From Clostridia bacterium (lineage in GTDB: Bacteria > Bacillota > Clostridia > Oscillospirales > CAG-382), in the NCBI GenBank assembly GCA_017625615.1, contig JAGAKP010000075.1:1-48640 (forward strand): a stretch of 48,640 nucleotides of DNA. The letters are read 5' to 3'. The position numbers and the translations under genes are program-made. The notes below the pieces were generated by a model that saw only the letters and a list, made by a program, of their open reading frames with translations, did no database searches and was not told the origin of the DNA. Shown piece by piece: positions 15,172 to 23,614 of this stretch. Position 1 is the first letter of the stretch, and each line of letters starts with the position of its first letter.

Positions 15172-16313
15172 TATACTTTGACCACGCCGCAACGGGTATG
15201 CCGAAAAGCGAGGGAGTTATAAACGCGGTGGCTTCGGCTATGAGGTACTGCGGAAACCCCGGCAGAGGTATATACGAGCTTTCCGCCGCGGGAGACAGAG
15301 CGCTTTTTGAATGCAGAAACGCTTTGGCAAAGCATTTCGGTACCACTCCCGAAAACTGTATTCTTACAAAAAACACCACCGAAGCACTTAATATGGCGGT
15401 GATGGGATATATAAATAATCAAAAAGAAAAGATAAAGGTAATTTGCTCGGGCTACGATCACAACGCTGTAACGCGGATACTTCACAGCGCGAAAATACAA
15501 AACAAAATAGATATAGTATATTTTGAATCCGACCTCTTTGACGATAAAAAAACGGTTGAAAGCTTTAAAAACACGCTGACGGATGACGTTTCCCTTGCAC
15601 TTCTTACACACGCTTCCAACGTATGCGGGCGGATATTTCCCGTAAAGGCTTTAACCGAAATAGCAAAAAGCAAGGGAATTACCGTTATAACGGATATTGC
15701 GCAGACGGCGGGAAACGCAGATATAAAGGCGGGCGTGCACGGAGATATTTTATGCTTGCCCGGTCACAAGGGGTTTTACGGTCCCGCGGGAACGGGTGCA
15801 ATGGTTATTTCAAAGGATTTTACCTTTCCCCTTGCTCCCTTTTCCTACGGAGGTACGGGAATACTTTCTATAGATAAAAATATGCCCGAAATGCTGCCCG
15901 AGCGCTTTGAGGCGGGAAGTCTCAACGCGCCCGCATACGCAGGGCTGTGCCGTGCGATAAAGGAAAGTGACCAAAAAGACAAAAAACTCACGGAAAAGGT
16001 ATTTAAATACCTGCTCGGTGAGCTTAAGAATATGAAAAATATTACGGTTATCGGTGCGCCCGAAAGTGGAACGGAGGCTTTATGGATGCCGATAATTCTA
16101 TTTAATATATGGGGATACGACAGTGAGGAGGCAGCGGAAATGCTGGCAAGAGAAAATATAGCCGTCAGAGGCGGTCTTCACTGCTCGCCCCAAGCGCACA
16201 GAACGTTGGGCACTCTTAAAACGGGAGGCGTGCGTATAAGCATTGGCAGAGGCAACACGATGGTACACGCCAAGGCGTTAATAGACACTCTCGCCCGCAA
16301 GGTGACCTGTTGA
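15168..16313 (+). CDS. Cysteine desulfurase-like class V aminotransferase
   Basis: A 381-residue PLP enzyme of the class V fold, of the Clostridial cysteine desulfurase-family group. It starts IYFDHAATGMPK and has the PLP-contact HASNVCGRI and TDIAQTAG segments. The Schiff-base Lys201 is in LPGHKGFYGP. A cysteine at about residue 339 in RGGLHCSPQAHRTLGT sits where NifS/SufS enzymes keep the catalytic Cys. It should release sulfur or selenium from (seleno)cysteine in the cytosol. It is coupled by 4 bases to DUF3343. No iron-sulfur scaffold genes are adjacent, so its acceptor may be the DUF3343 protein. Its 3' end overlaps the convergent flavoprotein gene by 36 bp. Confidence 0.88.
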   Translation: MIYFDHAATGMPKSEGVINAVASAMRYCGNPGRGIYELSAAGDRALFECRNALAKHFGTTPENCILTKNTTEALNMAVMGYINNQKEKIKVICSGYDHNAVTRILHSAKIQNKIDIVYFESDLFDDKKTVESFKNTLTDDVSLALLTHASNVCGRIFPVKALTEIAKSKGITVITDIAQTAGNADIKAGVHGDILCLPGHKGFYGPAGTGAMVISKDFTFPLAPFSYGGTGILSIDKNMPEMLPERFEAGSLNAPAYAGLCRAIKESDQKDKKLTEKVFKYLLGELKNMKNITVIGAPESGTEALWMPIILFNIWGYDSEEAAEMLARENIAVRGGLHCSPQAHRTLGTLKTGGVRISIGRGNTMVHAKALIDTLARKVTC

Positions 16314-17489
16314 AAATGCGATCTGAAGGTTGTAGCCGCCCGTGTACGCATCAACGTCAATGACCTCGCCTGCAAAATACAGCCCCTTAACAAGACGGGA
16401 TTCCATTGTTGAGGGGTTTATTTCTTTTACCGAAACGCCGCCCGAGGTGACGATAGCCTCTTCGACGGGACGGGTTCCCGTTACGGTAAAGGAAAGATTC
16501 TTAAGTGTTACGCAGATACGCTTGCGCTCCTCCTTGGTTATCTCGTTTGCCTTTTTATTGGCATCTATTTCCGAAAGAGAAATGAAAACGGGAATCATCT
16601 TGGTGGGAAGCAGACCGCTTAAAAGATTTGAATATATCTTGTTTATATTCTCTCCTATATCGCGAAGAAGGCGTTTATCCAAGGTTTCGTGATCCAATGC
16701 CGGCTTAAGGTCGATATGCATTGTAACGGGATAATTTTTGCCGATAACGGCAGATGCGGACAGTATGGTAGGACCGCTGACGCCGAAATGGGTAAACAGC
16801 AATTCACCCTCATCGGAATAAAGAGTTTTACCGTCCTTAACAAATCTCACGCCGATATTGCGGAGTGAAAGTCCCATAAGGTCACGGCAGGTCTTGCCTG
16901 CGCACACCAAGGGCACAAGAGAGCCGCAGGGAGTGACTATGGTATGACCCACTGCGGAAGCGAGACGGTATCCGTCACCCGTAGAGCCGGTACGGGGATA
17001 GGACATACCGCCCGTTGCTATAATTACGTTAGAGGAATAATAGGTTTTGTTTGCACAACGTACGCCAACCACCGCACCGTTTTCGGTTAAAAGCTCTATC
17101 ACGGTGTCGCGTACACATTTACACGATTTTTCCGCTTCTCTGCGGAGACAATGGCGTATATCCTGCGCGCTGTCACTTTCGGGAAAGACGCGTCTGCCGC
17201 GCTCCGTCTTCAAGGGGATACCGCGGGAAGTAAAAAACTCCATAGTATCCTCGGGAGAGAAATCGGTAAGTGCGCGGTAAAGAAAACGGGGGTTGGTAGG
17301 AACGTTTTCCATAAATTCGTTTAAGGTGCAGTTGTTGGTAAGGTTACATCTTCCCTTACCCGTAATGCCGATCTTTAAACCGAATTCTTTGTTTTTTTCT
17401 ATTAACATCACCTTTGCGCCGTTGGATGCGGCGGTTATTGCCGCCATCATACCTGCGGCGCCTGCGCCGATAACGATTACGTCTGTCAT
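16278..17489 (-). CDS. HI0933/YhiN/BaiN-type flavoprotein
   Basis: A 403-residue NAD(P)/FAD-dependent oxidoreductase of the HI0933/YhiN group, to which BaiN belongs. The N-terminal Rossmann motif is VIGAGAAGMMAAI with the acidic end LIEKN. Next come the family signatures GITGKGRCNLTN and FPESDSAQDI. The C-terminal FAD contact VIDVDAYTGGYNLQIAFSTG is complete. Reactions are unknown for most members; bile-acid, tRNA-related and redox roles have been proposed for relatives. The gene overlaps the downstream end of the pseudouridine synthase gene by 4 bases (ATGA), so they form an operon. It also overlaps the convergent desulfurase gene at its 3' end by 36 bp. Confidence 0.92.
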   Translation of the reverse strand: MTDVIVIGAGAAGMMAAITAASNGAKVMLIEKNKEFGLKIGITGKGRCNLTNNCTLNEFMENVPTNPRFLYRALTDFSPEDTMEFFTSRGIPLKTERGRRVFPESDSAQDIRHCLRREAEKSCKCVRDTVIELLTENGAVVGVRCANKTYYSSNVIIATGGMSYPRTGSTGDGYRLASAVGHTIVTPCGSLVPLVCAGKTCRDLMGLSLRNIGVRFVKDGKTLYSDEGELLFTHFGVSGPTILSASAVIGKNYPVTMHIDLKPALDHETLDKRLLRDIGENINKIYSNLLSGLLPTKMIPVFISLSEIDANKKANEITKEERKRICVTLKNLSFTVTGTRPVEEAIVTSGGVSVKEINPSTMESRLVKGLYFAGEVIDVDAYTGGYNLQIAFSTGHLAGESVY

Positions 17490-18121
17490 ATTGACGACAC
17501 CTCCTCACTGAAAAGTGACCAAGGATATTGGTCTGACGGGGGCAAGGAAATAACCGTCTGCTCTTTTCCGCCCGAAACAAAGGACAGGCGGTATGACCAC
17601 AGTGCGGTCTTATCCCCCGCGCCGCCGTAGCGTCTGTCACCGTAGAGCGGAGTTCCGCGTGAGGAAAACTGAAGTCTTATCTGATGAGTTCTGCCCGTAA
17701 GCATTTTTGCCTTTACGAGAGAAAGGTTTTCCTTTGTGGATATTACCTTATATTCAAGCACCGCCGCACGGACTCCCTTGCGGGATTTTTTTACGATGAA
17801 GGATTTATTGGTGCGGGTATCGTGATACAAAAGGTCACGGTATTCGCCGAAGGCTTCCTTTGGTGTACCTACGGTGATAAAAAGATATTCCTTATCAAAG
17901 CCTGCCGAGCGGAGACGCTCTGCCCAAGCGGGAGAAAGTCCAAGCAAAAGTGCGCCGCCTGCAACCTTATCGATACGGTGGACGGGAAAGGTATCCACAC
18001 CGAGAGATGCGCGGATAATGGCGGGAACGCTGTTTTCGCAAGTGTCCTCACATATAACGCCTGCATCCTTTTGTGCAACTATGCATTGCTTATCGCGGTA
18101 AAGAATATCCAATTTACTCAC
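17486..18121 (-). CDS. RluA-family pseudouridine synthase
   Basis: A 211-residue RNA pseudouridine synthase of the RluA/RsuA superfamily, which isomerises uridine in rRNA or tRNA. The catalytic Asp51 lies in PVHRIDK, where the family consensus is HRLD. MLTGRTHQIRLQF and YGDRRYG are the other conserved blocks. It lacks an N-terminal S4 domain and is short compared with RluC/RluD (about 320), so it resembles single-domain members. The target site cannot be told. It is the first gene of a two-gene operon with the flavoprotein, with GGAGGTG 4 bases before its ATG. Confidence 0.92.
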   Translation of the reverse strand: MSKLDILYRDKQCIVAQKDAGVICEDTCENSVPAIIRASLGVDTFPVHRIDKVAGGALLLGLSPAWAERLRSAGFDKEYLFITVGTPKEAFGEYRDLLYHDTRTNKSFIVKKSRKGVRAAVLEYKVISTKENLSLVKAKMLTGRTHQIRLQFSSRGTPLYGDRRYGGAGDKTALWSYRLSFVSGGKEQTVISLPPSDQYPWSLFSEEVSSI

Positions 18122-18135
18122 CTCCGTGTCTTTTT

Positions 18136-18164
18136 ATTTTACCACACGCAGGTCGGTTAAGCAA
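18136..18164 (-). promoter_or_regulatory. Promoter of the pseudouridine synthase operon
   Basis: Minus strand TTGCTT (18159-18164), 17-bp spacer, TAAAAT (18136-18141). Confidence 0.65.
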
Positions 18165-18183
18165 GAAAAAATAAACAAAATAC

Positions 18184-18212
18184 TTTACAATCTTTATTGA
18201 GGATAGTATAAT
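18184..18212 (+). promoter_or_regulatory. Promoter of the DUF4127 gene
   Basis: TTTACA (18184-18189), 17-bp spacer, TATAAT (18207-18212), 33 bp before the GTG start. Confidence 0.75.
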
Positions 18213-18245
18213 GAATTTATATCTGTGATTTAAGGAGTAAAAACC

Positions 18246-20027
18246 GTGGCAAAAAGATGTATTTGTTTTGTGCTGTCAGTTATTATGCTTGCCGCACTTT
18301 TCGTTTTCCCCGACGGAAAAGCTTTGGCGGCTGAAAAAAAGGACTATAACGGAATAAAAATTGCATATATTCCCATAGATAACCGTCCCGTAAACTTTGA
18401 CAGAGTAAAAATGCTGGCAAAAAGCGTTGGAGTAGAGCTGTTGATGCCCGAGGAGGATTTGTTCCGCACAGCCCTTGACAATATGAAGCCCAACAAAAAC
18501 GGTACGTCCTACGGTGACCGCCAGGCGTTGCTTGATTGGCTTAAAAAGACGGATGCGGAGTGCGATTATTTCGTGTTATCCCTTGACCAGCTTCTGAGCG
18601 GCGGTCTGGTAGCGTCAAGATGGCTTGATAATACCGACCTCACCTTTGAATACGAGGTGGCAAATTATATAATCTCATTGGCAAAAAGCAACACCGTGGT
18701 GCTGTTCGATACGGTAATGAGACTTGCTTCCACCGTAAACTTTGAAGGCTACCAAATGAACGAATACAATAATCTTCGTTCCTACGGCAGTGTGGCGAGA
18801 AAGACACTTTCGGGAAGTGACCTTACCGTTGACAACATTATAGCGGGATACAAATACGGCACTAACGGAAAACAGATATCCACTCCCCTCTCAACTGCGG
18901 CTATTGACAAATATCTTGCCTCCCGTACGAGAAAGTTAAAGATTATAGACCATATCCTTTCACAATCCTTGGATGATCTTGAGTTTTGCTATATCGGTGT
19001 GGATGACTCCTCTACTACCACCAACATACAGACCAACGAGATCAACTACATATCCCAAAAGCTTGGTGATAACGGCGTTATTTACGCGGGCACCGACGAA
19101 TTGGGACTTATGGGTATTACCAAAATAATTACCAAGCTGTACGGAAGCTCCAAGGTGGGAGTTACCTATTTCGGTTCCTCCAAGGGCGAGATAGCGGACG
19201 AATTTGATTTTGCTCCTCTGGATTACGAAATAGAAAACCATATTAAATCCCTTGGATGTGAAGTTACCGACGGCGGAAGCGGTGAAATTGAGGTTTTGGT
19301 AATTACCCGAAACGCAGGAAACGCGCAGGCGATAAAGCTGGTTGATAAAGCCTTTGAGCTTGTTAAAAGCCAAAAGCCCGTTATAATCATCGATCCCAAC
19401 TCCAAAAATGCAGATTATTTACAAAAGCAGCTTCTTACACGGGACTTCCCTCTTGCTATGCTGTTGGGATATTCCAACTGGAACACTGCCGCCAATTCCA
19501 TGGGAATTGCACTTTCCAACGGTATTTCGAGATACGCTTATCTTGCAAACTGCAGTAACGTAACCAACCAGAGCCACCGCGGTTTTCTTGAGGCGATGAC
19601 CTTTGGATATCTTAAGGATATTGCTTACAAATACTACGGCTTTTCCATTGAAAACCCCACTGCCGCGGGATACGGAAGCTACAGCGCGATAGCAGAGCAG
19701 ATAAACAGATCCGAAATGATAGTATCCCTTGCGCCTTATACGGTAAGTAAGCACGACAAGGTTTCCGTGGATAATTTCAGATATCCTTGGAACAGAACCT
19801 TTGAGATGACCTTTGACGTTACCGTTAACTTTACCTTTACGGGTATGAAGGGAGACGCCGACGGCGACGGAAAGATCTCTATGAACGATTATCTTATTGT
19901 GAAAAGAGTAATTTTCGGAACACGTTATGCAGACGAGGATACCCTTTACCGCTGTGATGCAAACGGTAACGGTAAGACGGATTCAGGCGATTGTCTTATT
20001 ATAAAACAGAGCTTTCTCGGTAATTAA
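18246..20027 (+). CDS. Secreted DUF4127 protein with C-terminal dockerin-like domain
   Basis: A 593-residue exported protein. A signal peptide (1-28, cleavage near ALA) leads into the DUF4127 family start IKIAYIPIDNRPVNFDR. Family signatures SLDQLLSGGLVASR, FDTVMRLA and GVDDSSTT follow. The biochemical function of DUF4127 is not established, to my knowledge. Near residue 536 begins a pair of calcium-loop repeats, DADGDGKISMNDYLIVKR and DANGNGKTDSGDCLIIKQ, each followed by an LG-like end. This is the layout of a type I dockerin, which suggests attachment to a cohesin-bearing scaffold or simply calcium-stabilised structure. The start is GTG, set by AAGGAG 8 bases upstream. It is monocistronic. 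Confidence 0.88.
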   Translation: MAKRCICFVLSVIMLAALFVFPDGKALAAEKKDYNGIKIAYIPIDNRPVNFDRVKMLAKSVGVELLMPEEDLFRTALDNMKPNKNGTSYGDRQALLDWLKKTDAECDYFVLSLDQLLSGGLVASRWLDNTDLTFEYEVANYIISLAKSNTVVLFDTVMRLASTVNFEGYQMNEYNNLRSYGSVARKTLSGSDLTVDNIIAGYKYGTNGKQISTPLSTAAIDKYLASRTRKLKIIDHILSQSLDDLEFCYIGVDDSSTTTNIQTNEINYISQKLGDNGVIYAGTDELGLMGITKIITKLYGSSKVGVTYFGSSKGEIADEFDFAPLDYEIENHIKSLGCEVTDGGSGEIEVLVITRNAGNAQAIKLVDKAFELVKSQKPVIIIDPNSKNADYLQKQLLTRDFPLAMLLGYSNWNTAANSMGIALSNGISRYAYLANCSNVTNQSHRGFLEAMTFGYLKDIAYKYYGFSIENPTAAGYGSYSAIAEQINRSEMIVSLAPYTVSKHDKVSVDNFRYPWNRTFEMTFDVTVNFTFTGMKGDADGDGKISMNDYLIVKRVIFGTRYADEDTLYRCDANGNGKTDSGDCLIIKQSFLGN

Positions 20028-20028
20028 A

Positions 20029-20070
20029 AATCACCCCACGAAGCCGTCAGGCTTCTTGGGGTGATTGTTT
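20029..20070. terminator. Hairpin terminator between DUF4127 and the aro operon
   Basis: AATCACCCCACGAAGCC (20029-20045) pairs with GGCTTCTTGGGGTGATT (20050-20066), one mismatch, 4-base loop. T-rich sequence flanks it on both strands, so it can end the convergent DUF4127 and aro transcripts. The same core sequence recurs at 30129-30161. Confidence 0.85.
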
Positions 20071-21100
20071 ATATGCCTTCTGCTATTTCGTAAATAAGTC
20101 TTTCCGTCTTTTCCCAGCCGATGCAGGGGTCGGTAATGGATTTTCCGTAGACGGCGTCATCGGTTATTTTCTGGCAGCCGTCCTCGATATAGCTTTCGAT
20201 CATAAGTCCCTTTACCATCTTGCACAGATCCTTTGAGCAACGGCGGGTATGCATTACGTCCTTGGAAATACGTATCTGCTCAAGATACTGCTTGCCCGAA
20301 TTGGAATGGTTGGTATCTATGATAACGGCGGGATTTACAAGCTCGGATGCGGAGTACATTTCGAAAAGTCTTATAAGATCCTCGTAATGGTAGTTGGGCA
20401 TAGACTGTCCGTGCTTGTTGACACTGCCGCGGAGGATGGAATGGGTATAAGGGTTACCCTTGGAGGTTACCTCCCAGCCGCGGTAAATAAAGGTGTGACC
20501 GTGCTGTGCGGCGTATATGGCGTTCATCATAACCGAAAGGTCGCCGCTGGTGGGGTTTTTCATACCTACGGGAATATCGAGTCCCGAGGAGGTGAGGCGG
20601 TGGTTCTGGTTTTCAACGCTTCGTGCGCCGACGGCAACGTAGGAAAGAAGATCCGAAAGATATCTATAGTTTTCGGGATAAAGCATTTCGTCTGCACAGC
20701 CGAATCCCGTTTCGGCAAGGGCGCGCATATGAAGCTGACGTATGGCGATAACGCCCTTGATCATATCCGGCTTATTGTGAGGATCGGGCTGATGAAGCAT
20801 TCCCTTATAGCCTGCACCCGTGGTACGGGGCTTATTGGTATATATACGGGGAATGATAATTATTTTATCCTCTACCTTATCCTGCACGGTGCGGAGACGG
20901 TGGATATAATCTATTACGGCGTCCTCGCGGTCTGCGGAGCAAGGTCCGATAACCAGAATAAACTTATCGCTTTCCCCTGTAAAGACCTTGCGTATCTCGT
21001 CGTCTCTCTGTTCTTTTGTTTTTGCCATTTCCTCGGTAACGGGATACTGCTCCTTTATCTCCTTGGGAATGGGTAATTTACGATGGAATTCCATATTCAT
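20069..21100 (-). CDS. aroF: 3-deoxy-7-phosphoheptulonate (DAHP) synthase, type I
   Basis: First step of the shikimate pathway: condenses phosphoenolpyruvate and erythrose 4-phosphate. The 343-residue length fits the AroF/G/H subgroup, the feedback-regulated class. Visible motifs are VIGPCSADRED (about 50-60), PRIYTNKPRTTGAGYKG, the Lys-bearing GMKNPTSGD, IYRGW and IDTNHSNS. They carry the PEP, metal and E4P contacts. It is the last gene of the eight-gene aromatic operon, 15 bases after tyrA. Which amino acid inhibits it cannot be read with certainty. The symbol is approximate, since aroF, aroG and aroH are paralogues. Confidence 0.95.
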   Translation of the reverse strand: MNMEFHRKLPIPKEIKEQYPVTEEMAKTKEQRDDEIRKVFTGESDKFILVIGPCSADREDAVIDYIHRLRTVQDKVEDKIIIIPRIYTNKPRTTGAGYKGMLHQPDPHNKPDMIKGVIAIRQLHMRALAETGFGCADEMLYPENYRYLSDLLSYVAVGARSVENQNHRLTSSGLDIPVGMKNPTSGDLSVMMNAIYAAQHGHTFIYRGWEVTSKGNPYTHSILRGSVNKHGQSMPNYHYEDLIRLFEMYSASELVNPAVIIDTNHSNSGKQYLEQIRISKDVMHTRRCSKDLCKMVKGLMIESYIEDGCQKITDDAVYGKSITDPCIGWEKTERLIYEIAEGI

Positions 21101-21115
21101 ATTTTTGTACCGTCC

Positions 21116-21973
21116 TTAATTTTTATCAAAACGCAATCTGCGTTCGCCTGCTTTGCGCATTACCTGACGCATTTCCTCACGCTGTCCGTTGGCAATATAC
21201 TGACGGAAACGGGAAAACTCTTCGGAAAAGGCGTCCATTTGTCTGAGAAGTGCATCCTTGTTCATTAAAAACAGCTCGCTCCACATCAGATCGTTTATTT
21301 TTGATATTCTGGTGAGATCGCGGAAGGAGTCACCGGTGTATTTTTCAAGTCCCTCGGTATCCGTAGCGGTCATAAGCGTGACGGCGATACAGTGGGTAAG
21401 CTGTGAAAGGAATGCGATCATCTCATCGTGCTCCTCGGGAGACAATACGGAGATGCGGGAAAAGCCGAGAATGCTTCCCAATTCCTTGCAGTTTTCTATT
21501 GCCTCGTCGGTATTCTTATCGGTAGGTGTAACGATATAGTTTGCGCCCTTGAAGACGGACGCATCGCTGAACTCAACGCCGCTTCTTACCCTGCCTGCCA
21601 TAGGGTGAGCGGGGATATACTCAACGTCGGAACGGAGCATGCTCTGTACCTGAGCAACGACCTGCGTTTTTACGCCGGTAACGTCTGTAATAAGAGTGCC
21701 GCTTCTGAAAAGATGCTGATATTTTTCTATCCACTCGACAAACACGGTAGGATACAGTGCGAAAACTACAAGATCCGCTTCGGAGATAAATCTTTCATCG
21801 GGCTGAACGGAGCCTTCGATTATCATACCGCGCTCTACGGCGTAATCTATATCCTTTTGGTTTACGGTAATTGCTTTTACCTTATACCCCTGCTCCGACA
21901 GCGCCGTGGCGTAGCTTCCGCCCATAAGTCCCAAGCCGATAATGAGGATATTGGTATTTTTGTCAATTTTCAT
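21116..21973 (-). CDS. tyrA: Prephenate dehydrogenase
   Basis: Oxidative decarboxylation of prephenate to 4-hydroxyphenylpyruvate, the tyrosine branch. The 285-residue protein has the NAD(P) motif IIGLGLMGGSYA (about residues 10-21). It also has the family histidines in VEYIPAHPMAGR and SQLTHCIAVTLM, and a C-terminal helical dimer domain. It carries no fused chorismate mutase and no C-terminal ACT domain, unlike many Firmicute TyrA proteins. Feedback by tyrosine may therefore be weak or act on DAHP synthase instead. It overlaps the end of aroA by 11 bases. Confidence 0.94.
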   Translation of the reverse strand: MKIDKNTNILIIGLGLMGGSYATALSEQGYKVKAITVNQKDIDYAVERGMIIEGSVQPDERFISEADLVVFALYPTVFVEWIEKYQHLFRSGTLITDVTGVKTQVVAQVQSMLRSDVEYIPAHPMAGRVRSGVEFSDASVFKGANYIVTPTDKNTDEAIENCKELGSILGFSRISVLSPEEHDEMIAFLSQLTHCIAVTLMTATDTEGLEKYTGDSFRDLTRISKINDLMWSELFLMNKDALLRQMDAFSEEFSRFRQYIANGQREEMRQVMRKAGERRLRFDKN

Positions 21974-23180
21974 TTTCGGTCACCTCTATTTCCAAGGACT
22001 TCAGTCCTTCAAAAAAGCGTGGAAAGCTTTTTGAAATTGCTTCCGCACCCTCGATAGTTCCGCCCGTGAGAGTGAGCAGTACCGCCAATGACATTACGAT
22101 GCGGTGATCGTTATGACCGTAAAGCACCTCGGTGGGTGCGTGAAAATCTGCGGGGTAAACTACCACCGAATCATCGTGTACGGTTACGGTAACACCAAAC
22201 TTTGCAAGCTCCTGCGCCATAGCCGCGGCACGGTCGCTTTCCTTAAAGCGGAGGCGAGACGTGCCCGTAAACACGCCGCCGTATTTTGCCGCCGCAACGG
22301 CAAACAGCACCGGACCGAGATCTGGACAATCGCCGATATGAATTGTAGGTATGCCCTGACAAAGGGAGGCAAAATGCTTTTCGTATATCTTATCTCCCTG
22401 CAGAGAATCCTCTCTTAAACCGAGGATATTCACTTCCCCGCCGACGGCGTTCAACGCCGCGTAAAAAGCCGCGCCCGAATAGTCGCCCTCGACGGTAGTC
22501 TCGGTAGGCGTAAAGCCCTTTCCGCCGGGGACGGATATGGTGTGATCGTCTATCCAGCGAGCCTCTACGCCGAATTCATTTAACGCCTGAAGGGTAAGCT
22601 CTATATAGGGACGGCTGACGACGGGTGGTATTATGTTAACAACGCTATCCTTATCCAGCATAGGCAAAGCAAAAAGCAGACCGCTGATGAACTGACTGCT
22701 TACGCTTCCCGAAATGCGGTACTCGCCCGCCTTGAGGGGACCGCGGAGGACTACGCTGTTTCCGTCCTGAGAAAAGACGAAGCCTTTGTCAACGCTTAAA
22801 TCCTCGTATGCACCGAGCGGACGGCGGAAAAGGGATTCCGCGCCCGTAAAAGCTACGTTTTTGCCGCACAAAAGTCCGATGGGAACGAGAAATCTTAAGG
22901 TGCTTCCGCTTTCCTTGCAGTACAAAACATCGGTGGGAGATGCGTTGCACACGTCCGCGCCGTATACGGTAACGGTGTTGCCGTCGCCGTAGACGAATCG
23001 TGCGCCCAAGCGGGAAAGACATTCTATGGTAGCCGTAACGTCATCACATTCGGGGACGCCGCGAACAATACTCTTTCCCTTTGCCAGCGCCGCGCAGATA
23101 AGAAGGCGGTGCGCCATACTTTTTGAATTTGGGGCGGATACCGTCCCTGCCGCCTTGCCGACGGCAATATTCACGTTCAT
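21963..23180 (-). CDS. aroA: EPSP synthase (3-phosphoshikimate 1-carboxyvinyltransferase)
   Basis: Transfers the enolpyruvyl group of PEP to shikimate 3-phosphate. The 405-residue protein has the substrate-binding start PNSKSMAHRLLICAALAKG. Also present are LYCKESGSTLRFLVPIG, the SSQFISGLLFA block, RLRFKESDRAAAMAQEL and the DHRIVMSLAV motif near the C-terminus. The catalytic Lys, Arg and Asp positions in these blocks appear intact. The glycine-rich loop near SGSTLR, important for glyphosate sensitivity in the family, differs from the class I consensus, so class II is possible. Start and stop overlap its neighbours by 1 base (TAATG) and 11 bases, so the operon is tightly coupled. Confidence 0.95.
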   Translation of the reverse strand: MNVNIAVGKAAGTVSAPNSKSMAHRLLICAALAKGKSIVRGVPECDDVTATIECLSRLGARFVYGDGNTVTVYGADVCNASPTDVLYCKESGSTLRFLVPIGLLCGKNVAFTGAESLFRRPLGAYEDLSVDKGFVFSQDGNSVVLRGPLKAGEYRISGSVSSQFISGLLFALPMLDKDSVVNIIPPVVSRPYIELTLQALNEFGVEARWIDDHTISVPGGKGFTPTETTVEGDYSGAAFYAALNAVGGEVNILGLREDSLQGDKIYEKHFASLCQGIPTIHIGDCPDLGPVLFAVAAAKYGGVFTGTSRLRFKESDRAAAMAQELAKFGVTVTVHDDSVVVYPADFHAPTEVLYGHNDHRIVMSLAVLLTLTGGTIEGAEAISKSFPRFFEGLKSLEIEVTENEN

Positions 23181-23614
23181 TATTTATTACCTTCCAGTAA
23201 AAGATCTATTGCTTCAAAATAACCTGCGGTGCCGTGTCCCGAAATGGTTTTTATACATACGTCGCGGACGTAGCTTATTTTGCGAAAATCCTCGCGGGAG
23301 TTTACGTCGGATATATGTACCTCAACGGTGGGAATTTTCACGGAGGACAAGGCGTCCCTCAAGGCGATGCTCGTGTGGGTGTACGCGCCCGGGTTAATAA
23401 CTATTCCCTCTACGCCCGTGAAATAGGCTTGCTGTATTTTGTCCACAAGGTCGCCCTCGTGGTTGGATTGATACTGCAGTATCTCGTTACCCGTCTGCAC
23501 AGCGTAATCGGAAATGCGGTTACAAAGGCTTTCAAAGGTTTCGGTGCCGTAATGGGAGGGCTCACGGATGCCGAGCATATTAAGGTTGGGGCCGTTTATA
23601 ATAAGTAATTTCAT
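23180..23614 (-). CDS. aroQ: 3-dehydroquinate dehydratase, type II
   Basis: Dehydrates 3-dehydroquinate to 3-dehydroshikimate. The length of 144 residues, INGPNLNMLGIREP with the conserved Asn, the active-site YG pair (SHYGTET), NPGAYTHTSIAL and the VEVHISDVNSRE motif all mark the type II dodecameric enzyme. This is not the larger type I AroD. It overlaps the upstream aroE-aroK gene by 4 bases and the downstream aroA by 1. No oddities are seen. Confidence 0.96.
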   Translation of the reverse strand: MKLLIINGPNLNMLGIREPSHYGTETFESLCNRISDYAVQTGNEILQYQSNHEGDLVDKIQQAYFTGVEGIVINPGAYTHTSIALRDALSSVKIPTVEVHISDVNSREDFRKISYVRDVCIKTISGHGTAGYFEAIDLLLEGNK

